The position numbers were made by a program, and so were the translations under genes. The notes below the pieces were generated by a model, which saw only the letters and a program-made list of their open reading frames with translations, made no database searches and was not told the origin of the DNA. Source: Costus lasius (lineage: Eukaryota > Streptophyta > Magnoliopsida > Zingiberales > Costaceae). Taken from it: DNA of 64,000 nt. Shown here piece by piece: positions 47,444 to 57,103 of the stretch (position 1 is the first letter of the stretch; the number at the start of each line of letters is the position of its first letter). Location of the stretch: assembly GCA_027563935.2 (NCBI GenBank), contig CM050450.1:33033439-33097438 (forward strand). The letters are read 5' to 3'.

Positions 47444-48052
47444 GTCCAAAAACATGGGCTTACCGATGGCACTTGAGATTTTGCCGATGATGCCCGAGGA
47501 CCACCATCTCAGAGGCAAGTTGTGAAGGCGAGCCCAGATCAGAATGGAAGAGAAGTCCATCCGTGCCAGTTCGTCATCCGGAGACCACGGCTTGAGAATT
47601 AATATTTTGCTAAAAACGAACCATGGTCCCGATTCAAGCGCTTTCAACTTATCGCCGGCGGCTCCAAATCGAAAGAGAATAAAGCCAACTGGGAGGGTGT
47701 AGATTTCTAATTCACTAGAAGGATTCCAAAGTTGAAAAATCTTCTGCTTCAGGGAGTGGAAATTCGGTCTGAATCCAATGAAGTAACCCACCAAGGTATG
47801 CTCCCAGAATGAACATTTCTCCGCAAGTTCTTCTTCAGGAACAGTGATATCAAGAGTGCCAGATTCAACCGAGACATACGAGTGGCTAAGGGAGCAATCC
47901 AAGCTGCTAGCTTGAGTCTTGGCAAACAGAGAGCTCCAAGTCTTTGCGGGGCCAGGTCTGGAAACCCCAACCACAGCAGGAGCAGGGAGAGCATTCGGAA
48001 CCTGCACCCATGCGGTCTTCCCCACCGGGACAAAAGGCATCGCACACGACAT
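47444..48052 (-). pseudogene. L1 ORF1, N-terminal part (DUF4283)
   Basis: ORF1 of plant L1 elements is an RNA-binding partner of ORF2. The frame starts at Met 48052 (MSCAMPFVPVG) and carries the DUF4283 domain at about residues 80-200: HTLVGYFIGFRPNFHSLKQK, LPVGFILFRF, LESGPWFVFSKILILKPW, DDELARMDFSSILIWARLHN and IIGKISSAIGKPMFLDKA. There it is cut by the solo LTR. With that insertion and one gcctt copy ignored, the frame runs straight into 43605. No stop occurs in this half. Confidence 0.88.
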
Positions 48053-48347
48053 AGTTCCCAGTAGTCCAGAAAAAAGGTAAAAAAATCAGGCCACAGATGC
48101 TAGAGGGAATGCCACAGAAAGAGACAAAAGAATAAATGATGCAGAAACAGCCAACCAAAGCCAAGCCAAAGTCAGCGGAGACAGAGCATAACTCAAAAAG
48201 CCAAGAGGAAGGGAGAAACGCGGAGTCGGAGTACAAACAGAATCTCGAGGGATAAATCAAGTTGTACCAGAACGAGGACGAGGAAGCCCCGGCGCGCCGC
48301 TCCAGAAAAACCCAATCTGCCGCAAGAGAATATGTCTCGAGCCACTC
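48053..48347 (-). other. L1 5' leader
   Basis: This stretch of 295 bases lies between the LINE start (minus strand GAGTGGCTCGAGACATATTC) and the ORF1 Met. It is less AT-rich than its surroundings. The longer open frame that overlaps it on the same strand (48359 to 47907) is out of frame with ORF1 and matches nothing. Confidence 0.6.
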
Positions 48348-48361
48348 CAGGAAATTCATTT

Positions 48362-49071
48362 GATTATCTTATTTGATGGAAAAAGGACTGTGGAGTGACC
48401 TATCCGATATTCGATTAAGGTTTTTATTTTCTAGTAATGCATATAATCTCTTTGTGGAAGTACGTACCTCTATCTATTTGATTCACCTTACTACTTGTTG
48501 GTTCTGATCAATGTACATATCTGGTGGTTGTTATCTCCTCTCTAAAAAAAAATAAAAAAAAAAAGAGAAGACTCCTCTACTTGGCACTACGAAAAATTAG
48601 CAGTGGTACCGAAGATATGAGTTGAAGTCAACAAAAAAAAAGTAAAAAAGAAGACTCCTCTACTTGGCACTGCGAAAAATTGGCAGTGGTACCGAAGACA
48701 TGAGTTGAAGTCAAATAAAAAAAATATACACAAAAAATTGAGGATGAAAATAACACAAAAATAAAGAGTGCACTAATTTTTTTTCCAACTCGTATCTTTG
48801 GTTGAATCAAGTTTGAATAGAGTTCGTACTCCACATAGAAGATTATTGCAACTCATGAAGGTAAGCTTTTTCTAACTTCGGTTTTTGGATCTTCACACCT
48901 TTATTCTTGACAATAGATGATATCTTGAATCCTTTGACTCGCTGAGCTTTGTTCATAATGATATCTCCCTAGGACACAATGTTTTACAAGCTTGATGTGA
49001 TTTCATCTTTTTCTGATTATTATCGGCTCTAAATGCTTGAGGACGTGAAATGATTTAAGTCTGGGAGATTT
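48362..49071 (+). other. A1 3' noncoding region, second part, with purine tract
   Basis: Continuation of A1 after the LINE. It contains two copies of an 83-bp repeat (from 48567 and from 48650) holding ctacttggcactacgaaaaa and accgaagatatgagttgaag. It ends in the purine tract aagtctgggagatt directly before the LTR at 49072. There is no coding. Confidence 0.8.
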
Positions 49072-50916
49072 TGATGTCTCGTATTTTTCTAGTCATTAAG
49101 ACTAATATTTACTTGTGAATTGATACCCATTTTCATGTTTTTACATCTCTTTCCAGCTTATTTTATTGATTTTCTTCAGAAGCTTCACTTCTTGTCATGT
49201 TGATGAATACAGGACAATTCACTCACTTTTGGAGCTATTTGAAAGTATATTTATGTTCCCGATTGAATCAAGAACCCTGACGAGAAGTTTTGCTTCAAAC
49301 GGAGCTAATTTCCAGAATTACGGCCAAGACCATAATCTGCATTATGACCGTAATTTCTAGTTTGAATTCTTAAGAAGCCCATTTTCATTGAAGCATAATC
49401 ATATTCTGAAGGCGTGCTCTCAATTTTCTCAAAAGAAGCCTTTCGGAAGACAAAAACTTCAACAGAAGATATTACGGGTAGAGCCGTAATTTCACCTGCC
49501 CGTAATCTTCACATCGTTGACTTTTGATATCATTCTATGGCTAGAATTCAAGTCAAGTCAAAGGTCAATTCACTTGCAAAATTTCAGACGAAACGGAGTT
49601 CGCTACAGAAATTACAGGCATACCTATAATCTCATTACACCCGTAATGGTGTTAAGAGCATTAAGTACGTTGAGGGACTGCATTAAATGAGTCATAACTT
49701 TTCTGTTACAATCGGATTTGGGCGTTTTTGGTGTCATTACGACGAGCTTTTAATGGCCCATAAGTGTATGAACGTTTCAGGAGCTGAAGAGGATCGATGA
49801 CAACATTATAGTTGTGCCCATAATCTTCATTACACCCGTAATCTCACTTGCGCAGCCAAAACTTAAATGAGCGATAACTCTCTCATTATAGCTTCGTTTT
49901 GAACGCTCTTGGTGTAAAAACGTAGCTAATTAAAAGGCCTTTAATGCTGGCATATCAAAGGGCACCTTCGAAATGATAAAAGGGGAAAAAATCTCTGAAG
50001 AACGCAGCGCCCAATTGGGGCTCAAGGGGGGGCTAGTGAGTTTTGCAAAAGGGAAGTTCTTGGAGACTTCAAGGGAGGAGGAAGGAATGGTACATCATGC
50101 TAGAAGACTTGAAGGAATGTTGCAACGCTTCTGCAAAAGAGTTTGCTTCCTTTTTCTTGGATCTTCTCTTTAGTTCTTTCTAATCCTTTAGAGATTGTAC
50201 TGAATCGACATCATACTAGCTAATCTTTTTAACGGAACAAGGGTGTAATCTCGTTGCATGTATCTTCTATTCGAACTTATTTTCTCATAGCAAATATAAT
50301 TTTATTTGTGTTTATTCGATCTGTGCTATTTTACTGTTAGTATTGCATTGGCCACACAATTACTTTTCTTGGGCGTCGCAAGAAGGACCGAAAGGTGAAT
50401 TGCGATGCTAGATCTGCCTTATCGATCATGCTCTGACCTACCAAGAATTTGGGCAGGATTTGTGTGAGGAAACTTACAATATCTCTAAACCCAATGGATC
50501 AATCTAGGTACGGTGAGCCACGAAAGTAGGACGCCAATCTAGATTGATACCGGATTACGCTGTCGAAAGAGGGTAATCTGTACTATTTGATATTTCCTTG
50601 AACACTTTTAAAATTGCGTTGTTATGATGATTGTTTTGTTTGAGTTTAGGATCCATCAACGAGATGCACTCGAAGTTTCAATGTCTCTAAACCTTGTTTC
50701 CTATCTAAAACTTTCACTTGCTTGATTCGGCTAGCAATTGTATTTAGTTGTATTTTAGTTTATTTTCGGAAAACCCAAAAACATTTACCCGATTGTCTAG
50801 CTATTAATTCGTAATCACTCGGTACTTGATCACTGTCCCTGTGAGATCGACATCTTAAGTGCTACTACGACAAAGCTATCACGCTTGCAGTTAGTAGTAC
50901 GGTAAAGTACACATCA
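49072..50916 (+). repeat. A1 3' LTR (1845 bp)
   Basis: A direct copy of 24734-26580 with the same TGATGTCTCG start and ACATCA end. Unlike a normal 3' LTR it is not followed by the target duplication: the next bases (agtttt) are not tgtat. Confidence 0.93.
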
Positions 50917-50962
50917 AGTTTTGACAACGCTGTCGGGTTCGTCTCGTCGATGGATCACTGTC
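50917..50962 (+). other. Junction segment with PBS-like start
   Basis: agttttg directly after the LTR is identical to the seven bases after the 5' LTR (26581-26587), and the next bases (acaacgctgtcggg) loosely resemble the PBS. The last part (ggatcactgtccct) matches a site 90 bases inside the LTR end (tgatcactgtccct near 50828). It looks like a copy-choice junction. Confidence 0.55.
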
Positions 50963-51455
50963 CCTTTGACTTGACTTGAATTCTGGCCATAGAATGATAT
51001 CAAAAGTCAACGATGTGAAGATTACGAGCAGGTGAAATTATAGCTATACCCGTAATATCTTCTGTTGAAGTTTTTGTCTTCTGAAAGGCTTCTTTTGAGA
51101 AAATTGAGAGCACGCCTTTGGAATATAATTACACTTCATTGAAAACGGGCTTCTTAAGAATTCAAATTGGAAATTACGGTCATAATGCAAATTATGGTCT
51201 TGGCCGTAATTCTGGAAATTAGCTCCGTTTGAAGCGAAACTTTTCGTCAGGGTTCTTGATTCACTCAGGAACATAAATATACTTCTAAATAGCTCCAAAA
51301 GTGAGTGAATTGTCTTGTATTCATCAACATGAAAAGAAGTGAAGCTTCTGAAGAAAATCAATGAAATAAATTGGAAAGAGATGTAAAAGCATGAAAATGG
51401 GTCTCAATTCACAAGTAAATATTAGTCTTAATGACTATAAAAATACGAGACATCA
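50963..51455 (-). repeat. Truncated, inverted A1 LTR end, right terminus of the insertion
   Basis: The reverse complement of this segment begins TGATGTCTCGTATTTTTATA and follows the first 490 bases of the A1 LTR. It ends at 51455 with CGAGACATCA, directly before the target duplication tgtat. Both termini of A1 are thus the same LTR end. Confidence 0.9.
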
Positions 51456-51730
51456 TGTATCAATGATAACCTCAACTGTTCATCAACAGAAACAACTATG
51501 TGTATCAATGCAAAAATAACTATATACATCAACGATAATTTCTATGTGTATATAGTTTAAATTTATGTACCAATGATAATATAAAATAATTTTTGTCTCA
51601 ATGATAATTAAAACTCTATCAAGCAAAATTCAACTCTATCTAGGCAACTTCTATATGTATTAATGAGTATAAACGAAAAAATTCTATAATAATGAATAAT
51701 TTCTATATGTATCAACGCAAAATTATGTCA
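51456..51730 (-). repeat. Array of GTGTATCAAC words, right side; second copy of 320-bp repeat
   Basis: It matches 24409-24683 closely, starting tgtatcaatgataacctcaa. It is the continuation of the target locus after A1. Confidence 0.85.
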
Positions 51731-52373
51731 AATCAGCTAACAAGCAAATATAGCAGAACAAATTTTAGCAGCAAATGTTTTGATGTAAAGTAGATTACTG
51801 TCTTAATACTTTAATATGGAAGAATGGATGCTTATAATAAAGTAATTATAAGCATGATCAGAATTTAATGTGCAAACTCATGTTCATCCTTCCCCGTTGA
51901 CTTGAAGGTTAGTGAAAACATTGCACAGCATGACTAGAATAGATATATTACTATAACAATCCTTACCAAATATAAATATAAACCTAAGCTATACAATATA
52001 AACGTATCATACGTACTATTTCAAAGTAATCACAATCCTACGATTCCTGGAATTGTCATTCAATGAACTGGAGCCGCAAAGAGGTGCTCTCGGAAGACGG
52101 ATGAGAAGGCAATGAGACAAAGATGGCCTCGTGAGAGTGTTGCGTGAAGGAGAGAGAACAGGGTAGTGCTTGACCTAACAAAATATGAAGTCAGATAAAA
52201 TATCACTGATGGCACATATAAAAGTATCTCAAAGTTTACTTGTGAAAATCTTTTAAGTTTGACTAAAGATAAGCCATTATTTTAATATGAACATGTTTTA
52301 AAAAGCTTGATAAAATGCTCATGTTTGGTGCAGTGTGCCTCTCTGTGGCTTCGAGTCTTCTCTCCTCCGCCGC
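51731..52373. other. Region upstream of the host gene
   Basis: AT-rich, no frame of note, no transposon ends recognised. It includes the likely distal promoter of the NHL/LEA-2 gene. Confidence 0.5.
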
Positions 52374-52392
52374 CATCATCATCATCATCATC
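52374..52392. repeat. ATC trinucleotide microsatellite, about six copies
   Basis: catcatcatcatcatcatc, about 210 bases upstream of the host gene start. It gives a run of Asp in one minus-strand frame that has no other support. Confidence 0.9.
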
Positions 52393-52536
52393 CTTAGTTT
52401 GCATCCTCGATCGAGGACCACAACACACTTGGAACCAGCAAATCCCCCATGCCACGAGTAGGTACTGCACATTATTCGCTTCGCCATTTGTTAATGCCAA
52501 CCCATTCATCCTGTACGCATCGTCTCGCTTCTTCCA

Positions 52537-52545
52537 TTTATAAAT
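52537..52545 (+). promoter_or_regulatory. Probable TATA box of the NHL/LEA-2 gene
   Basis: tttataaat, 56-64 bases upstream of the ATG, in a stretch that turns from AT-rich to GC-rich. It would leave a leader of about 30 bases. Confidence 0.45.
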
Positions 52546-52600
52546 CATCAATGTGACCGCTGGTTTTTGTGCGCCAATCTAGTCGTGAAACCTAGCCACC

Positions 52601-53329
52601 ATGGCCGATCCCTCGCCTGACCACACCGCGATCGTTTCTTCCCCCCGCTCGCCTCCTTCCGCGGTCAATCCCAGGCGCGACGACACTGCGAATTCTTCCC
52701 CCGCTCCTGCTCCCACGCCGCCGCCGCCCCCTCCTCCTCCTCCGGCCAAGAGATATTCGGCCACGTGCTGCGGGTCAAGACTCGCAGCCTGCTGCGTCGT
52801 TATCGTGGGCATCGTCCTCCTTCTCCTCGCCACCACCCTCGTGACCCTCTACTTCACAGTGCTCAAACCGAAGCAACCGAGCATCGAGTCCACACCGGTC
52901 CGAAGCCCCCGCCTAATCTTCCGGCCGTACCCCGACCTCGTGCTCAACGTCTCGCTGGAGCTGCAGGTGACGGTGAAGAACCCCAATTTCGCGGGCTTTG
53001 AGTACGTGAGCGGGATGACCTCGGTCACGTATGACGGCGTGCAGGTGGGGACCGCGCCAGCGACTGCGGGGCAAGTCAACTCCCGATCGACGGAGACGAT
53101 CGCGAACGCCATCGACCTGGACCTGATGAGGCTGGTGAAGGCGCCGATCCTGGTGCCGGACGTGCTGCAGGGGGTTCTGAGGCTGAAGTCGGCGACAACG
53201 GTGGAGGGGCGGGTGCGTGTGCTGTGGTTGTTCAGGCTCAGCGCTTTGACTGTGGTGGCGTGCGACATTACAGTTCATCTTTTTACTAAGTCAATCATCT
53301 CGACCTGCAGCTCCACAGGCGGTATATAA
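52601..53329 (+). CDS. NHL/LEA-2 family membrane protein (NDR1/HIN1-like), 242 aa, intronless
   Basis: This is the only probable functional host gene. The start ATG at 52601 is in strong context (accATGgc). The N-terminal 60 residues are cytosolic, rich in Ser/Asp/Pro, with a proline run at 40-48. A single membrane segment spans about 61-88 (LAACCVVIVGIVLLLLATTL...) after a basic/Cys-rich border. A LEA-2 beta-sandwich follows from about 105 to 225 and includes the family's NPN motif (KNPNF, 126-130). The end has the usual Cys residues (C221, C236). Length and layout suit NDR1/HIN1-like proteins, plasma-membrane or ER-anchored proteins linked to defence and stress, but this one's specific role cannot be read from the sequence. 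It is GC-rich and free of stops, frameshifts and insertions. A polyadenylation-like aataaa lies at 53727-53732, although a nearer site is possible. Confidence 0.9.
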   Translation: MADPSPDHTAIVSSPRSPPSAVNPRRDDTANSSPAPAPTPPPPPPPPPAKRYSATCCGSRLAACCVVIVGIVLLLLATTLVTLYFTVLKPKQPSIESTPVRSPRLIFRPYPDLVLNVSLELQVTVKNPNFAGFEYVSGMTSVTYDGVQVGTAPATAGQVNSRSTETIANAIDLDLMRLVKAPILVPDVLQGVLRLKSATTVEGRVRVLWLFRLSALTVVACDITVHLFTKSIISTCSSTGGI

Positions 53330-54358
53330 TGAGCTGTGATTCCTGTTGTTAATTTGGTGCTGAATTGATGATGATCAGATGTAAATTTATAAAAAAATTA
53401 CTTTGTTAATTCCATGTTATAATTATTTTATTTGTAGTTGGGGCTAGGGCGGTGGTGGTCCTAGTGAAGTTGATCTTAATTATGTGGTTCAATTAGTTGG
53501 AGATGTAATTATTTATAATATATATGATCTAGAATAGCGTGGGAAGGCAACTTTGCTAAGCAGAGTTTCATCTTAGCATCTTTATCTTTAAAATTATGAA
53601 TATTAAAGCAAGGGTTACGTACTTTAAGATTCACATATTTATGAGACAAATGGAAAGCAACTTTGCTTAAGATTTTTACGTAAGGATTTTGCTTAGAAAT
53701 TTTTATATGACTTGTGTGGTTTTCATAATAAAATATTTAGCAAACTTAAATCATATGCCCTACATGATATAGGATGGGTTAGTCCACATCTCAAAAAGAA
53801 CAAATAATTGGATTTTTTTTTTTAATGCAACATGGACAATTGACTTATAAAGTTCAAGCCTGTTGGAACATAATACTCAAAGATGATTGGGACAAAACCA
53901 TTTCGAAGTTTGACTAGAGATTAGAATATTGAAATCTTTGTCCTAAGTGATGGGAGATAGGCAAGTTCTAAAATGAATGATAATAGTATTGAAAGAGCCT
54001 TTTGTGTCAAAGTGTAGACTTGGCATGTTTGTTGGTTATATTTGCCAGTAGCTTTTATTCCTAAGGCTGAATCCGTCCTTCAACATCAAATATGACTAAA
54101 ATTGCATGTAGAGGTAAAAATGAGGGATATTTTTGTATAGAATGTAGTTGAATTTCATGAGGGGATAATGAGAGGAGTTGGTAGAGAGGATTAAAGTAGT
54201 AGCGGACTAGTGTATTGTAATAAAATAGCAAGTATATTGATTTCTTATAAACATACTATTCAGAGTCCTTGGATTATAGATGAACCACCAATGGCCATCA
54301 CCGCCTTATCTCACGGTGCCAATTCATCCTTCATCCTCTACCATCGCTCACACCACTC
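53330..54358. other. Region downstream of the host gene, nothing recognised
   Basis: AT-rich, with no coding likeness and no LTR or inverted-repeat ends. The first few hundred bases should hold the gene's 3' untranslated region. Confidence 0.5.
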
Positions 54359-54359
54359 T

Positions 54360-56050
54360 TTTTTTTTTAGCAAAAGGAGTGACTATCCACCAATGGATTA
54401 GACTAAGGATCGAAGATCCGAGTCCAAAATACAGTTGAAGGCGTGAGGCCAACCCACATGCCAAATATTACACGATTAGCTTTTAGCCGCAGACTTAATC
54501 AACTAGTCTACAACGCTATTCTCGTTTCTATGAGCAAATATAAGATTATAATTTGTAAGTTTCTCCTTTAGAAACCAGATTTCCCTTAACAGTTGGGAAT
54601 CAAGCTCTTCTACCCAGTGCTAATGATGAGTAGCAAGGTTGACTACAGTCTGGCTATCCAATGCAATAATCCAGGGGTGAAGTAGAAAGTCCGGCTGATT
54701 ATAGATATGCTAAAGCGTCGCTTTGATAGCCAATAGCTCTGATTCCAAAGCTGACGTGACCATTATAAAAATCGAAACAACTAAAGAGCATGCTCCATAA
54801 TGGTCACGAACCAAGAAGCCAACTCCCCCTTAGTTGGAATGCCTACACCAAGAGCCGTCCACATTGATCTTCATGGTGCCTAAAGGAGGTGTGATCCAAC
54901 CAGAATAACAAGTCCTGGAACTAGTTATACTTCCCTTAGAATAGTTAGAGGTCAACATAAAATTAAAATCGAGCAAAGCCGCTCTTAAGATAACATAAGA
55001 AGCAAAGGAATTGGAATTAAAAACAAAACCATTTCTAGACTTCCAAAGGTGCCAAAAAACAATCAAAAACAAGGAGGCAATAGTAGGTGGGCGAAGAATT
55101 CAATCCCCATTTATCCAATTGATAGATAAATTTCATCTGAAAGGCTAGAGAAAATGTGCTTTGTAAAAACACAGCGGAAGAATATATGATCAACTAAATC
55201 TAAACCATCATTAAAAAAGACATAAGAAGCGGCGCTAGCAATTTTAAATTTATTTAAAAGGGTAGAGGTTAGGAGTCTATGGTATAACAACTTCTAACCA
55301 AAGATTTTAATCCTTGGGGTAACTGCTAAAGTCCATAGACGACACCAACCCTCCCAAGGGTCCTCGGGGACAAAGCGCTCCCTTAACAAGAAACTATACG
55401 CAACTTTGTTAATGGAAGAACCCAACTTCTCCTCTCTCCAAATCCACTTATCCTCCTCGGGAGAGCTAGGCAAGGGCAAGCCAAGTATGATTTTGGAGAG
55501 GGCAGGACCACCAAACTCCCTAATGGGCAAGGAATTCCAAGCACCATCCTGCAAAAAAGAGGAAACCGACGAAGAATTGCATCCAAAAGAAACATTCACA
55601 AAGGAAGGTTTACAAATTCAGGGTAAGTCATAACACCATGCATGCTCTAAATGGTTGGTAGTAAAACCATTGCCAATTTTTTTTGATAAACCCACTTCGA
55701 AGAAGCTGCAAGTCTTTCATCAATCCTCTCCAACTCCAAGAGATAGAACTAGTAGAGGAATAGGTCCAAGGGTCAATGGGACCATATTTAGCATTAACTA
55801 GATTAACCCAAATGCTATTTTTATGGTTGAAAACATTAAGAAGTCTTTTACACTGAATGGCCACCCGAAGGAAAGAAAAATCCTTAATACCAAACTCATC
55901 CTGCTCTTTAGGACAGATAACATGGTTCCAAGATATGAGATGTAAGCTCCTTTTGGGAAAATCATTGGACACCAAGAATTGCCTAGAAATTTTATTGAAA
56001 ATTTCGGTATGACTTCTAGGAATCCAAGAAGCGGTTAAAGCATGAATCGG
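54360..56050 (-). mobile_element. L2: 5'-truncated LINE with zf-RVT and RNase H regions
   Basis: The 3' poly(A) shows as a run of T at 54360-54369. On the minus strand the last part of a LINE polymerase follows. It stops at about 56050, where a copia fragment begins, so the LINE is truncated at its 5' end and probably inserted into that copia. I could not find a target duplication. Confidence 0.75.
54490..56050 (-). pseudogene. L2 ORF2 C-terminal part: RT thumb region, zf-RVT, RNase H
   Basis: The order on the minus strand is as follows. First the region after the RT core (KRSLHLISWNHVICPKEQDE with FGIKDFSFLRVAIQCKRLL, 55975-55628). Then the zf-RVT approach (NKVAYSFLLRE and LWTLAVTPRIKIFG, 55599-55294). 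Then a link IVFWHLWKSRNGFVF, and an RNase H of the RVT_3 type beginning GTMKINVDGSW with its first Asp (about 54855). Further on are ALESELLAIKATL with the Glu (about 54720), ALDSQTVVNLA with the next Asp and a NSVVD end. Several stops interrupt it (for example after RHSN and after KATL). L1 in this window has no such RNase H end. Confidence 0.75.
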
Positions 56051-56054
56051 GGTA

Positions 56055-57103
56055 GATAAAAGACTTGGTCATTTAAATTTTGTCAGCTTAAAGAAAATGA
56101 CACAAGAATGTATGCTAAAAAATTACCCTATATAAATTAGCCTAAAAATTTATGTGAAGGATGTATCTTAGGAAAATAGTCAAGGAAAAGCTTTCCAAAA
56201 GAATCTGAATCAAGAGCTTGAAGGCCTCTCCAATAGATACACACATATGTGTATGAGCTAATCACTCCTAATTCCTTTGGCAAGAATAAATATTTTCTTC
56301 TATTTATTGGTGACTTTAGTAGAATGACATAAAGATACTTCCTTAAAGAAATGTTGGTAGTATTTAAAAATTTTTGAAACTTCAAATCTCTTGTAAAAAA
56401 TGAGAAGGGATATAAGATTCAGGCCATAAGATAGATAGAGGAGGAGAATTTACATCTAGAGAATTTCAATATTTCTGTAATGCAAATAGAATTTGACAAT
56501 TCTTAACAACTCTAGGATTACCACAATAGAATAGAGTTGTAGACAGAAACAATTGCACAATTTTGAATATGGCAAGGAGCACGCAAAGAAAAAAACAAAT
56601 GCCTAAAGAATTTTTGGCACAAGTTGTGGACTGTGTAGTGTATATTATGAATCGTTGTGAGACAACATTTGTATCACATAAAACTCCTCTAGAACACCTT
56701 CAATTTCACACCTAAAAGTATTTGATAGTACTGCATGTTATCATGTTCTAGATGATAAATCGTGCAAAATGGGACGATAAAAGCATAAAATGCATATTTG
56801 TTGGTTATGACTCAAGGGCGAAGGGTTATAAACTTTATAATCCTACTAGTAAGAAAGTTTTTTTATAAATAGGGATGTGGATTTTTATGAAGAAACAAAA
56901 TAGGACTTCAAATTAAAAATGATAATCATGATTTTCTTCCTTCCATTAATGAAGAAGAAAATAATAGTGCACAAGAAGTGAGTACTCCACCATCACCACA
57001 TGATGAACCGACTTCGTCATGAGAGAGTGCAAGGAGAAGGCATCTCCACACTATGAGTCTAGAAGATATATAACAAGAGACAATGAGAATTGATGAAGTC
57101 AAT
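56055..57103 (+). pseudogene. C3: copia pre-integrase and integrase fragment
   Basis: The plus-strand text is in several frames. First comes the GAG-pre-integrase motif RLGHLNFVSLKKM (about 56065-56105), then LCEGCILGK, then NSFGKNKYFLLFIGDFSR of the integrase core. The first catalytic Asp position reads IHTYVYE, where HTD is usual. After a gap come ILNMARSTQRKKQMPKEFLA with YIMNRCETTF and the C-terminal KLYNPTSKKV-like text. Many stops and shifts are present. C2 is inserted at its right end (57104). It is the oldest-looking copia piece here. Confidence 0.7.

Larger units (their letters stand above)
39057..48347 (-). mobile_element. L1: plant L1-type LINE, about 5.5 kb without its nested LTR
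   Basis: The minus-strand non-LTR element has a terminal poly(A) (9 T at 39054-39062 on plus), ORF2 (39496-42991), ORF1 (43025-43605 plus 47444-48052) and a short 5' leader. The 14-bp duplication caggaaattcattt flanks it (39043-39056 and 48348-48361), which marks a target-primed insertion and suggests a full-length copy. A solo LTR (43611-47438) is nested in ORF1. Frameshifts and stops show that it is dead. Confidence 0.9.
24734..51455 (+). mobile_element. A1: Athila-type retrotransposon with a third, inverted LTR piece
   Basis: The insertion is bounded by the perfect 5-bp duplication tgtat (24729-24733 and 51456-51460). It has a 5' LTR (24734-26580), Asp-type PBS, gag and protease remnants, a 3' noncoding region, a purine tract and a 3' LTR (49072-50916). 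It does not end there: a short PBS-like junction and an inverted copy of the first 490 bases of the LTR follow, and the target duplication is next to that. Nested inside are C1 (28574-37785) and L1 (39057-48347, with a solo LTR). No RT, RNase H or integrase coding is present, so it was a nonautonomous element. Confidence 0.85.

Noticed and set aside
47907..48359. 150-codon minus-strand frame at the LINE start
   Set aside because: Overlaps ORF1 in another frame and matches nothing; ORF1 at 48052 has the DUF4283 domain.
50963..51361. Minus-strand frame within the inverted LTR piece as a gene (also on plus at 49166 and minus at 21542)
   Set aside because: The same text occurs in each Athila-family LTR copy; it is noncoding LTR sequence read by chance.
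52849..53278. Long minus-strand frames opposite the host gene
   Set aside because: They are shadows of the GC-rich NHL/LEA-2 coding strand with no recognisable domain.
54210..54401. Plus-strand 63-codon frame before L2
   Set aside because: It runs into the L2 poly(A) tail, and I found no protein likeness.
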